The notes under the pieces were generated by a model. The model did no database searches and was not told the DNA's origin. It saw only the letters and a list, made by a program, of their open reading frames with translations. A program made the translations under genes and the position numbers. Of a stretch of DNA of 64,000 bases, positions 46,303 to 60,600 are shown one piece after another (within the stretch, counting starts at the first letter, position 1; every line of letters starts with the position of its first letter). The DNA is taken from the NCBI GenBank assembly GCA_032207245.1, contig CM063504.1:17881951-17945950 (forward strand). The letters run 5' to 3'. Source of the DNA: Pardosa pseudoannulata. Taxonomy: Eukaryota; Arthropoda; Arachnida; Araneae; Lycosidae.

Positions 46303-46910
46303 TGCTACTGCATGGATGGTAGATAAGGTACACAGTGCTTAACCTTAAAATGCAATGAAGCCACATTTACTTCATGTGACCTAACGTGTTAAGGTCTGTC
46401 TCATATGTGATAAAATTATATAGACTAAATAACAAGGTTATTATGCATAAAATACAATATTCCAACTCTTTGTGGATGAGGTAGACACAATTTATCTTCA
46501 CTTTTATATCACAATATTTAAGCTTATATACCACTTTTACTATACACTAGCAGTGGAAATTTTTCTTGAGTTTTTTTATTGAGGTGCAGGCATAGTGTAA
46601 AGGTAATTTTACTAAAGAAATACGGGGTAAAAGATTTTATTTCTGATGAAGTCTCTTTATAAGTCTGAAAGATGAATTCTGGATGCCTTACTTTAAAATA
46701 TTAACATTCCTAAGTGATTACAAATTTTTTAGGTTGTATGCTAGTGTACAGTAATTCTGTTTTATGTATTTTTGTCAAGTTGATTCATATTTTCTCACCC
46801 TCAACAATTTACTACAGAGATCTGACAGTAAGTGGTGTATAGAAGGAGGGGAGGAGGAAAGTTATAATGCTCTATGAGCATTGCTGTGTGGATATACATA
46901 CATATATATT

Positions 46911-46941
<31 letters not shown>

Positions 46942-48574
46942 TAGCATGTAAGGACTACTGTATAAATTTTGAAATATGAGTTAAAGGAGGAGAAACCACC
47001 GTAAAAATTTTCTCGCTATGCCCCAGATATATATATATATATATACACACACATATGGAAATAAGAGATAATAAATTAGTTAAAGATTACCAAATAAAAT
47101 TTTCTATTAAAAAAAGGTTTTGGGATTTTTATGCATTATACTATAAACTGCTAGATTTAAGTTCTACAGTATTAAAATCCAGTATAATTTCAAAATTTAT
47201 AAATTTTTCTACAAAATACATTTTTTTACTAGATTTATATTTTTTTAGTGTGTGTTTTTTAAAGGATGAAGAATGGAAGTATTACTACCCAAACCAAAAA
47301 GTGCATTATGGTTAGCAGTGAAAGCTTCCACCTTAAAATTTGGGTTTTTAGCTAAAAAATGTATTTCCTATGCTTTACATTTAAGAACACCACAATATTT
47401 TGAGTTCAATTTTAATTTTAACTTAAAATTTTAGTAAACTTTGTTTCTATCATATATGCTTTTTAAAGTTTTTACTGTATTTTACTACACTTATTTACTT
47501 AATTCACAGTGGCTACTCAATATAGGAAAAAGTGTACCCTGATATTTTTCTCATTTTCCCTGATACAATTTTTGACCTATCGCAGTCATGCAACATTTCT
47601 TTTAAAACAAGCTAAATTTTGACCCAGCAGAGATTGCATCTCTATAAGGCTAAAGTTTGTCCTATTTTTTTTACACTTTAGATAAGTAAAAAGTGTAATT
47701 TTCAGTATGTTCTCATACAGTTTTTCCATCTGGATGCATTTAATGATTTCACTTTCTTTGAAACTATAGTCAAAATAAAGTCAAAGGCATGTCTCTTTTC
47801 TTCATATCTCCATCACAGTAATAATTTCCCTTCCAAATAGTCTAAAATTCAGCATATATAAATGATGCAACTCAATACAATAATTTTTTTTAAAACATGA
47901 TATATGATGAAAAAATATCTTCGTACGTAATATTAAAAAAAATATACAAGAAAATTACAATTATTTTCCTTCAAGTCCTAAAAAATATCTTCACATGATG
48001 ATCAATCTTTTACAATAAATGAAAAAAAAATTTTTTTTTCAACCCCCCCCTCCCCCCCCCCAAAAAAAATTGAAATTTTCCAAGTTTGCAGAATTTTAAA
48101 ATGCATCCTGATATTTTCCAGAATCATAAAGTACTGTGACGTGACTGCCCTGTAATTTTACTAACACTATCTAGAAACAGAATAATAGATCAATTCTTTT
48201 AAAAGCATTTTTCTCAATTTTTATAATACTTTTCTTTATTGGTTTTTACTGCAGACATATCTCAAAAATATTTAAAATGCCATAAACTTTTTTTAACAAG
48301 TTTATAATAGTATAATGCATAAGACAGACTACAAGATAGAAGCTTGCTCTGTTATTACCAGGGGTACCAGAATATAAATATAATATTTTTTGGGGAAAAG
48401 TAAAGTTTTGATCATTATAGATTCAATTTTTAACCTTTAAAAATTTAGCTAGAGTTTAAATAATCTCTTTATGCAGGAGATAATTATAAATAGAACACAG
48501 TTTATAAAATTAAAAATTATTCATATTCTATATAATTCTAGTTATGAATTTTAAAAAATAAGTTAAAAATATTG

Positions 48575-48620
<46 letters not shown>

Positions 48621-51600
48621 TTATATTTCTTAAGTGAAAAATGTGCAATTTTTTTTCTTGTTTCTCATAAGGCTTCATTTTAAAACAATTATTACTATTA
48701 AAAGTAATAATTATGGAAAAAGGGCTTTGTAGATAGGTAGAGTCCTTAGTATTGGGTCTAATTATTGATTAAGGTTTACTTTTTTGTTCTGTTCCATCAA
48801 ATAGAACAATGGTGGTTATTTATAATTACTTACTAAATTCATTTATAGTTTGATTTAATTAAAAATTTTACAATATGTACAAATATAAACATGTAACTGA
48901 TAAATTTAAATTCCTCCAAAATCTTCTTCCTATTTTTTAACTTTTAAATATAAAAAGCTATAAGTATATTTTAATAATTTTATATACCATATATTTCCAT
49001 ATATAAGATGAGGGTGCAATTTTCTTTAAAAAATTTAACCAAAGTTCAAAACTCATATATAGCCAAAGTGAAAAAAAAATTTCGAAAATGCTTAAATATG
49101 TCACCAAGCAGGTAAAACACTGGAAATAATTTCCAATCAAATTTCTTTAAATTAAAATGCTAGACTAACATTTCTCAAACTTTTTCATCATTAATGGAAA
49201 TAGAGGATCTGTTTTACCATGAGATAAATGCAAGAACATCTCAGCATGTTTTGAAAGTGGTGAAGAAAAATAACTTACATTTTAAATTTTAATTAACTTC
49301 ACAATTTTACACTAACTTATCTAGATTATTGCCACTGTGCACGATTTGATAATTGTGGTTCTAGACCATGTAGCCAATGGTATTTTTACTTAGATGCTAA
49401 TGACATGTTTCAATTCTGGTAACTCTATAAAACAGATAACTTTTTCATAAGCAATATAAGTAAAAAGAAAAAAAAAATACTATGTTTAGCAATTTATGGA
49501 TTGCTTCCAGCTTACACAGAGTTGTGTTTATTAAAATATAAACTGATCTGCTACTGTTATAGTACTGCTGTTTTGGAGTGATTGTAACACAGATAAAAGT
49601 CATTTTAAATTTATTTTTCAATTTTTGTATTTTTTTCTTTTTAAAATTTTTGCAAACTTCATTTACTTTTCACCATTATGCATTTTCTTTTTTTTTTTTT
49701 TTTTGTTCTTTACTTTTTTTAACCATTTTGTTAATATTTGGTGACTTTTTTCCACCAATGGCAAAATATGTTGCCAAAAAACACATGTATTATATCTATT
49801 CCAGGGATTGTATACAAGCTGTCCCCCCCCCTCACTTTAAGTCTTTAAAAAACCCCAAACATTTTTGGGAAATATATGGTACTTATTAAACTATTTTTTC
49901 CCTTATGCAAAAGTTTTTAAATCATTTCTTATATAAATTTTCACAATTATCATTTTTGTATGCAAAAATAAATTTAGAGTTACTTTATAACACTAAAATG
50001 GAAAATTTCTCTACCACTAGTTAAAATGTGTGTGAACTAGGTAGAACCTTAAAACAGGCTATAGTTTGCCCCATCACTCTGCTAAAAGCTAGAATCAAAA
50101 ATGAAAAATAATTATTATTCCAGCCAAAATAGTTTGAAACATTTCCAGCTATTAAATCACATAGCATTTCAAATTGATATTTCTTGTAATAAAAAGTAAA
50201 ATTATGAAGTTAAATTGTATATAAAATCAACATACCAAATTCTGAATGAATTGGGGCCTATTAGTTCGTATGCATTTTGCAGCATGGAAAATGTTGATTT
50301 CATTTTCAGTTTTGTAATGATCACAGATATAAAGGCAAGCACAAAACACTCCACAAGCTTTAACACCATCTCTATAATATTTTAAACATTTTATCACAAT
50401 GTAATATAGTGTAACCAATATAATAAATAAATTATATTAAAAATTTACATTTATAAATTATGCCCTTCTTAAAAGTTTTTTATTCAAACAGTAAAAAATT
50501 CTAACTTCATACATAATTTTAAAGTAACTGTATTGCAACAAATGATTTTTGATTAAATTTTTGAAGAAAAATGTCATTTTTTACTTATATACAAATGAAT
50601 TGATATTCAGAAATAAACAGTCTATAAAATAGAATTATGTTAATGCTTGATTTCTGCCCATACAATGAAAAATTTCAATGTAACATATATTATTGCATGT
50701 TCAGTTGAAATTTTTTTTGTATAGAATTCAAGTTGAAATCAAGAGAGGAGAAGCACAGAAAGATATTATATTAATCTTAAATAATAAAAAATTTAAGCAT
50801 TTTACAGCTTATCATTTCTGAGTTATACCCACACAGTATGAATATATGTTATAAGGAATTTTTTTCATACAGAGAACATACAGAGTTCAAAGTGCAATCA
50901 AACGAGGAGGCACTCATCTAGATGTTATTATAGTCTTTAATACAAGTTTTCAACCTTCCACAACTAATCACTTTTAAGTGAAGCCTCACTTTATAATTGT
51001 TATAGTGACATTTTTTGTTATAGAGCTTGAAGTTCAATAAAAAGGGAAGGTTTTAACACTGTGCATATGTATACACAGATGTCAACAGAACACTAGTCAT
51101 AACTAGTTCAGGTTTTGTCAAAAGGGATATTTAAAGTTTCAGAACTAAAGTTTTTTTGTATTCATTCAGATGTAACATTTAAAATGTTCAAAATTCAGTC
51201 AGTCATGATCAAAATAAATATTTTTGTTAAAATTTGAACTCTGAAATTGTGATTACAGTACTTCATTTTATTTTGTACAATGAAGTAAAAAAATGACTGA
51301 ATTTTCTTAGATACACCACAATTAAACACAAGTCTGCAAAGCTAAATTATTATAATACATCTAAAATTAATTTATGAACTATAATATTAGTTGCTTTATC
51401 TCCAAAATTTGATGATTTGCAAGAGAAGTTTTGCAGCTTTGAACAATTCTCTAACAGTGTGGGCTTAAATATTGACAGACTGAAAACCAAAACAATGAGA
51501 ATTAATAAAAAAACAGAAAAGATATGCAATTGTCGGGCAAAAAGATTGTAGATATGTACTCTTTCACCTATCTTTGTACCATTGTCAACAAAGAAGGTGG

Positions 51601-54600
51601 CACCGATGAAGAAATAAAACCAGGATTGTCAAAAAAACAAAATTGTTTTGTAAACTAACAAATATATGGAAATCAAATAAACTAACAACAAGGATAACAC
51701 TTTAATCTTTTTAATGCATTAGTAAAAAGCACTAGCTTTATGGAAATGAAACCTGGAAATTAAAGTACAGAATAACAAGCTGGATGTATGGGCAGAATAG
51801 ATGCCTCAGAAAGATATTAAAAATTTATTGCCTTTATACAATAACTAATAACCAATTATAAAACCAAACAAAATAAATGCACATATAAATGTCATATGCA
51901 ATAAAAGATAGAAATGGATCAATCATGTATTGCAAATGCTTCCTGACAGAATACCCTTAATTGCACTTACTTGGATGCTGGAGAGAAAGAGATTATGTGG
52001 AAGATCCCAAATGACATGGAAAAGAATAACAAAGAGGAGAAGACAGGCAGGGTGAGCAGCTGAGCAGAATCGAGATGCAGACTGATTACATTAGATATTC
52101 ATTCACTGATCTTAAATTGTTTATACTTTAGTAGTAAAATATATAATCTTTACGAATCACTTTTATAGTGTTCAACACTGTTACCATATACATTAAAAAT
52201 TTGTATGGTAGAAATATTGAGAATTAAGTATAAAATTTTTAATAAGAATACCTAACATTTAAACTCTGAGAATGGATTTGAACTCTGGATACCATTGCTT
52301 CTACCTATTTACTACCCTTTTTACTTTCTACCTCCCTAAGCTTATGAGTAAACTTAGTAATGTTATCAAATTTGTTTATAAAGAGAAAAGTAATTTTAAT
52401 TTTATAAAATTAATACTTACATACATACAACAGTTGTGATACTTGGTGATTCAAAGTTCAAAGAATTAACTTTGTGTATTGCTGATAATATTACAGATGC
52501 ATCTGTTGGTAAGTCACTCTCAGATGTCCATTGTCCCAAGGCAATAATGTTAACTGATAATGGTTCTCTTGCTCCCTGTTATTAGAAAAATAGTTTCATA
52601 GCTGCTAAGATTCCAATTTAAGGATTAGTACAGTTTTACCAGTATGCAATATTTATGTGTTGATGATAAATAATATATAAATATATACACAAACATGCAG
52701 CATACTCATGAACACTATAAGAATTCTTAAAGCATATTTACATATCTGCCCACACACTTGTATACAAATTGCACTTATATGTAGTTTACTTCCTTAGCAT
52801 GAACTGCAGTAGCTCAGTTGGCAAAGGCAGTAATCTCATATTTTGAGGCATGAAAGTTCAGGCCTTGAACCAGTTACAGATTGCCTACATTCATTAATGG
52901 CAGCTGGGTCACATAAAATAAGTTCAAGGTCACAATATCCTTCAAGATTGCAAAGGATACTTCTGAAGGTGGTAGGTCAAGCCTGGGGCCTTCTGCTTGG
53001 TCTCTTTTAAATTTTGAGGACCCCCTTTGAGCAGAAAGTCATTCTTTTACCCTAGTGGTGATTTAAAAAAAAGTTATTGGCTTTACTTGACTTTAACTAG
53101 AGTAACCTCTGGCTCACATGCTTGGCTTGTCCAAGAGGTATTAGCAACAATAACAACTTTCTTAGCATGATGCAAATGAAAAGCTGTGCAACGAACAGCT
53201 GAAAGAATTATTACTCTGAATGTACAGAAAACATTTATTAAAAGAATAGCAAACAACGTAATTTATTTTTCTGAATTTCTACTTCTAAATTGATTACATG
53301 TTGCTGATTTAGATTCTTTCAAAATTACTTTATCAAAGTTCAGCTCATAACAATAACTGATTATTGAGATAATTAACCCTCTCACAGTCAAACTTGTACA
53401 TTCATGGATCCCCTCAATATAATTCTTGTTGATTAACACATAGGGGTATGATTTCTAAATTAAGATTCTGAACTGCAATAAACTTAATTTTTTTCCTTTA
53501 TGTTTGGACTTTACTTTCTGATAACCAATTTTTCACAGAATGTAATTTAGTGTGTTTAGGAAGATTATAAAGAAAAGTCATACATTTTCCATCTCAGACC
53601 TTGACAGTCAGAGGATTAATAAATCTTCTAATCCAAAATCAAAAAATGTATCTTTTTTTTTATTGCTATGGGTGGTATTTATTGTAAAGATGGACAACCT
53701 TCTAGTAGAGCTGTTTATAATTTGATGAACCAACAAGCAAACTACTGAAAATTCCTAGTTTTAAAATTTATTCATACAATAATCTAGAAATTCATAGACT
53801 GTACATATACATTTTTTTCAAACAAACATTTGTAAAACATATCAGATTTTTTTTTTTTTCTAAAAACTAGTTACTTTTTGATCTGGAAAATAAAATTTCT
53901 TCATTTTTAAACTATGACATGGGAAATACTCTGCATAGTAATAACTTGAAATTTTTACCAGTTAAGGACTAAAATATCCTCTTGCTTTTAAAAAAAAAAC
54001 TTTAAAAAAGTTATTATGACCTATTATTTTATGAACTATTCTCAAATGTAAATGACATGATTGTTTTCAAAATTAAAGTATTTAATATTTTATTTATGCG
54101 GCATGATATTGAAATTTTTATACTTACATTGGTTTTCTTTAAATAATTTCACAAAAAAAGTAAATACTTTCCATAAGCCAAGTCATAAGATAGATCACCA
54201 AATATTGAACTATTATTTCTCAATAAAAAATTTAATTTAAATGAATATGTTATTTCTTTGATGTATTTTCATGTTTTATTTTCAAAACTGTTTATATTGC
54301 TGAAAATATAATATAACTTTCACTTCAGAACCTTAATCTGATGCACTAGGATTAATTGGCAGAAGCCTGTGGCTAACTGAAAGCAAATTTTTAATAATTT
54401 CTGTTAAATCTTAAGCAGATTGATGTGTTAAAAAAATGCATATAGTTGCACTATTTAGATGAGTAAGATTTACAATGTTTTAAAAGAATTTTGGGTAATG
54501 AAAGCCCATCTTTCCAGGACAAGAGGTTAATTACTACCTAGATCAAAGGCTAGATACAATGTGGTTAGCAATATATTTAAGAAAAATACAGCAAATAAGT

Positions 54601-57600
54601 ATCTTACACCATCCTTGTGAGAAATTATTATGTTTGCCACTGTCATTAAATTTTCTGAGGCATCTGATTGCCAAATAATATCATAGTCACCAAATGATAG
54701 AACACCTTCAGGCAACCATAGCTGAGGTATTTCCTAGAATAAAAATATTTGAAAATTAAAAACTAATAATTCATTAAATATTTTAAAAATAAGTATACAA
54801 GTCAGTGAGTCATAACCCACAAGGAGGTTGCCTTAATGTTTTTAGAGTGAGGAGTGTCAGCAGTTAATAATATTAAAAATCTTTAAAGGTACATAATAAA
54901 AATTTAATAGTTTATTTGTGCTAGTCAGAAAGTGAGATACGTGAAATAATCAGTGGACAACCTGCACCTCTCCTTATAACTCATTACTTAAATAAGTAAA
55001 ACTTAATTTTAAAAAATATCATTTTTGCTATGACCTAAAATATACTTTTGAAACCTCTAGTTTCTGTTTTATTAATCAAATATAATCAATGAAAAAAGGG
55101 GAGAAATTAACTGTTTTTTTTTAATATAAAAAGAGTTGTGATTACAAGGTTCTTACTTGTTTTTGCAATTTAAATTTTTAAACGCCTTTTTGAAGATGAA
55201 AATTATTGTTGACAGAAACTTATGCAGATTTAAAATTTTGACTACACCTCTTTGGTCAGAGTTAAGAGTGTAGCAAAGGAGGATGTGGGGTTGTAATTCC
55301 ATATAAGAATTGTCTTATGCTTAAAGACTGCTGTATTAAATTTGAGAGAGAGTTGAAGGGTGAGAAACCCACCACCAATCAAAAGTGCTACATGCCTACT
55401 CAGAGTATCTAACATACTGATAAAAATACTTACCTATATTCTTTTATTTACCATGAAAAATTTCTTGGTACAGGCCTTCTCAGAGTATCTAACATAGTGA
55501 AAAAATACTTAACTATATTCTTTTACTGTATCATTAAAATATGCTCAAAATGAACCTGCATCTCAATATTGTAATAAAGAATATGAATTTCATATACACT
55601 CACTATTTTTATGCATCTTTTCAATTCAAAAACATTTTAAGAATTGAAAAAATACATTGAAACACAAATATAAATCAAATTATTACCCAACATTGTTCCA
55701 AATGTTAGATAATAAAACATACATAAAAAAAACACATTAAACATATTTGTTTTATTTTATACTAACTATCTGTAAACTTTATAAAATGGTTAACTATAAC
55801 TCATCTTTTTCTTTCAATTTGCATTTTAAGGAAAACAAAATTATTTCCTGAAATCATTTATATAATTTGATTTTTAAAGGTTTTTAGAAAGCTTAGTTTT
55901 ATTTATCAATGATTTTAAGTTTGACTGCTGTGCAAAAGTTATGGGCCTTTTTTATAGTCTTTATGAGTTTTTATGTTTCAACCTTGGTTTAAAATAATAT
56001 TGGGAACCACTGATGTAGATAAAATGACTGCTGCCCTTTACATTACAGAACTAATTTAATGCTTGTTACTAAACATAGAAAAAAAAGTAATACTAAAATA
56101 TAAATACAAATTATACAAATGGACCTGCATATTTAGGAATTCTCCATGTAAAAATTAAGCAGTTAAAAAAAAAAAGATTTTGTATTATTTTATGAATTGT
56201 TAGAAAATATTCTGGTAATATAAAATTATAGTTGCTGGTACAGTCAACTAACATCAGCTGATTAGTTTTTTAAAAATTAAATATCATCCATTACTAACCT
56301 CCTTAGAGCAGTCTATTTCTTGAAGTAGGATTACAGTTTTTGATTTTTGTTCATAAACCATATTCCAAAAATCTTTTATAGTTTCAGGTAGTGGGTACTG
56401 TGTTGCTATATAAGCATCTTTGGTTGTGTAACTCTAGATTAAAAAGAATTTTAAAAAATCTTAGAAAACCAAATAAATCAGGCATACATTTTTTATAGCC
56501 ATATACAATTAAATCTTGATCTAAAATAAAATATTTAATATGAAAATTCAAACTGTAAAACTTAGATAATTCTAAAGTATTAAGAAAAATATCATTTATT
56601 ATTAAATGTAATAATGTGAATAATTTTTAAGATATAAATCTAAAAAATTTTTAAATGAGGTTAATTCATCAACTTTTTAGATACTTGAATAAAATATATA
56701 TTTATGCATAATCAGGATAAACATTGGTTTTCTCTTGTTTGCCAGAATGTTAAATTTTAAGTGTCATCTTTGTTTTTCTTCTTTTTCCCATTCACCATAT
56801 ATTTCTGTACATAAACTCAGGGGGGAGGGGTCCTCAAAAATTTATCCAAAAAACCCATATATCAGTCAAAATTTAATGATAATAATGTACCATTCAAGCA
56901 TGCCAACAAATATGTTCTAAGATGCCAATAAATGTGTCTAAGCAAATGTAATGGGTAAAACTTTTTCCAATCAAATTGTTATAACATAATATTCTAAACC
57001 AGGGCTGTCCAACTGTAAAGAGTCCACGGGCCAGAATTCCAGTCACTGATCACCCGGTGGACTGCAGTTTGAAAGTTGAACAATAACCTCTTACCTCTTA
57101 TACAATAACAATCAATAGTTGAATTATTAATTATAAAAACAATGGAACAGAAGAATTATAAAACAATTTGCTGCATTTTAATGGGAAAACTGATGCTGAT
57201 CAGCCTTCTTTACAAGGGCAAGAATGTCAACATCGATATTTATCTTTGCCAGCCGAAGAAGGTCTAACAATGAACTGTCTAAGAGAGAGCTCCTCTGATG
57301 ATTCTTGATAAACTTCATCGTCAAAAAAGCACTTTCGCTTAAACATGGAAGTTATTTTCAGTCCTAAGTTACGCAGATTTGGAAACCGTTCAGTTGGAAG
57401 CAACTTAAAGGACTCGGACCCCTTTCGGTTCTTGTTTGAAAGAACATGTCAGCTTGGAGATCACAGAGCACTAATTGTAGGTTGGCTGGTTGTTCTTCAA
57501 TACTTGCTGTGACTGGGTTACTAAACAGAGCCACGTCATTCTTGATGCTATCAAAATCTGAAAATCTCGTGTTGAATTCTTCAATAATAGTCTGCAACTC

Positions 57601-60600
57601 AGGGCAAAATTCAGAAAAATCCAGCACTTCCTCACACTCTGACGTCAAACGACTGCAGCTAGCTAAGTGAGATAAGTTATTTTTTCCCAAAGTTTCATGG
57701 AAAATTTTCAGTTTATTTCTAAACCCACTGATGTGTGCCATTAGTTCAGACACCAGTTGGCCTCTTCCTTGTTCACATCGTTGATGTGGCCAGTAATATC
57801 AGTTAGAAATGCCTGGTGACGTGAATGCATGGTAGACTCGGATGCTTCCAGATACCATAAAATTTAAAAAAAAAGATTATACTGAATAAGAAGTTGCCAG
57901 GCCATATGCGGCCCGCAAGCCGCCAATTGGACAGCCCAAGACCATACAATAAATAGGCCAATGTTTTTATTTTATGTACTAGACCCTAACACCTATAGTC
58001 TTAACTCTGCTAATCCTATCTGACGTTAGCTTATTTTTTCCATTCATCCGTTGTTAAGTATAAATCTTATTTATTTTTAATCTAAAAGATAGCTAAAAAC
58101 ATAAATTTTTAAATGGCAAATTTAAAACTACAGCTGAATGTGTTTGCAAAACATTATAACAAGAGCATGGCTTCTCAGTATTTCTCTGTAAATACACAAG
58201 CTTAAGAATTTATAAACTATGCAAAAATGATGATTTTTAAAAGAACAAAGGATTTCAGTGATATTTTGGTGACATGAATAATTTTAGAATATAAAACAAA
58301 TCATTTTCCTAAAATAAATAATTCATTTAATTTAAAATATTTTTTTTTATAAACTTAAGCTATATAAGCTAAAGAAATCTGAAAAGTTACAGATGCAAGT
58401 CTGCAAAATTAGTTGATCTGATCATAAGATGATACTCACTTTAGCTTTAGGGAAAATTCCAAAAATGCTCTGCTTATACATTGAAATGTACAGATTATTA
58501 GTAATTTAGAGTTAACTTGAAATTACTGATGCAGTTGTTTTACTTTCTGAATGCTGTCTTTTCTACTTTAAAAACAATATAAAAATCTAGCTGTGTACTG
58601 TCTAGCTGTGTGCTGTCTAGCTGTGTTTAATCATATAGTTATACCCATATTGCTAAAAATTACTACTTTTTTTACTCTTTTTAAAATAAAATTCAAGAAT
58701 CAGAAATATTTGTTCAAATTATTATACAAAAATGTAAATATAAAAGTCCTATTTATAACACTCAAATCTGTTTTTAAAAGTTTTTATTTTGTGCATGTGC
58801 ATTATATAATTTTTTAAAAAGCATATTATAAATTAAAATGAAAACAATAGATGGCTGTCTAAATAATAACAAGCAAATAATATTATGATGAATAATTTTA
58901 AATGCTTAATTTTAAATCTATATAAACAAATAAAACATTTAAGAATGTTCCAATGTATAACTTAAATTTTCCCTTGTTTGAAAAAACTATTTATATCTTC
59001 ATCATGAAGTTTTGTTTAACATATTTTCTATACAGGAGATTTTTTTATGCAGTTTCTATTTATCACTTTTTTAATGTGTCCTAAGCAATATATATTATAG
59101 CATATATACTTATGAAGTTTCAAGTTAATTTTTATAAAACTTCTTTTATACTACAACTCTTTTTGCATTCACAATAACAGGTTTAAGTCTACATTGTATT
59201 TTTAAAATTGGAACAAAATCAAAAGTACTTACATCAACATAGACAGCATTTATGTAACTAGAAAAATCTCCTGATAAAACAGGGCGTGCTTTGTCAGCTT
59301 TAAAAGAAAAAGGGAATTAGTTTTGTAAATTTATTAAAATTATTAATGCGATGGAATTAAAAAATTTTTCACTATATTAAAAAGGCTTTAAAATTTTGCT
59401 TGCAATGAAATGGTTTTGATTTTATATTTTAAAAATCTAACTGGCCAATAACCAAATTATTTTAGTACAATTTTAAAATTTTTATAAAATAAATAGAAAG
59501 TTTTCTGAAGAGTAATAAGGTTTTTACATGGCAATGTTTCAGAAGTTATAGAAGAAAACAAAGAAAATGTGATTACATTACTAAAAACATGTTTTTTTTT
59601 CAATGTGTAAAAGTAAAATGAAATGAAATGAAAAGCAACAATTTTTTATTTCTAATTTCAAAATGTTCTTAGGTATAAAACATTTTGCAAACACAATAAA
59701 TAAAACAATTACAACAACAAATCTTTGTCAAATTAAAGGCATTAATGCTAAATTTTGAATCATTATAAAAATATTTTTTAAATGTACTTACGAGGTAAAA
59801 TCATCATAGATCTGTTTTTACTCTGATTTTCTTGTTGATATGCCTCTTGTACATCTTTATACATCAATTCTGCAGTTAACTGGCTTAATGCCTTTAGAAA
59901 AAAGTTACAATTAATATTCATTGCTACAACGGAATGAAATATAAATGAAATTGAAAACCTAGAAACAGATTTTAAAATTAAATGTTCAATTCAAATTTAA
60001 TAAATAAATGTTATAATTAAAAGGAATTTTACTTGAAACTGTTTGTCAATCAATTTCATTCCTGAGTCTTCATGAGTAGTTTTCAACCTTTCCAATTCTT
60101 TCTTGAAATCTGAAGGTTTAATAGAAGTGTCTTCAAAGCAGAGGGCCTCAACTAAAGCACAGTATACAAACACATACTGATCCTTTAACAGAACAAAAAA
60201 ATTAGCTAAGAATATGCATAAAGTAGCTACTAAAAAGGACCAAAGGAGAACAATTTAAAAAGTAAATGCAATGATAAATGATATGTTTCTGCTACCTGGG
60301 ATAGAGGCCAAATTTGTTGCCCCTCTCCTTCTACAAAATAAAATGTTATTGTAAAGATGTAACATTTAGATCACAAAATGAAGAGTATCAGATATAACTA
60401 AGTATATATGTGTGATATTTAACAAGTCTTTTTAAACCAATTTTAAAATACTTTGTGAAAAAACTTTAAGGAATTTTAAAATTTCTATTTCTATATAAAT
60501 AGAAACATTCATATTTAACAAAATACTTCACTTCAGTGGAAAAAATATATTTTGTATGCAAATTTAAGAAAAGATTTAAGAATGCTACTCACAAAGTTTT

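Noticed and set aside
49578..49889. 103-residue Phe-rich frame
   Set aside because: Produced by T-rich sequence of the dispersed repeat. The matching copy at 61835-62095 has a different broken frame.
52806..52880. Possible functional tRNA gene
   Set aside because: The A box is good, but the B box is degraded and no cloverleaf can be closed.
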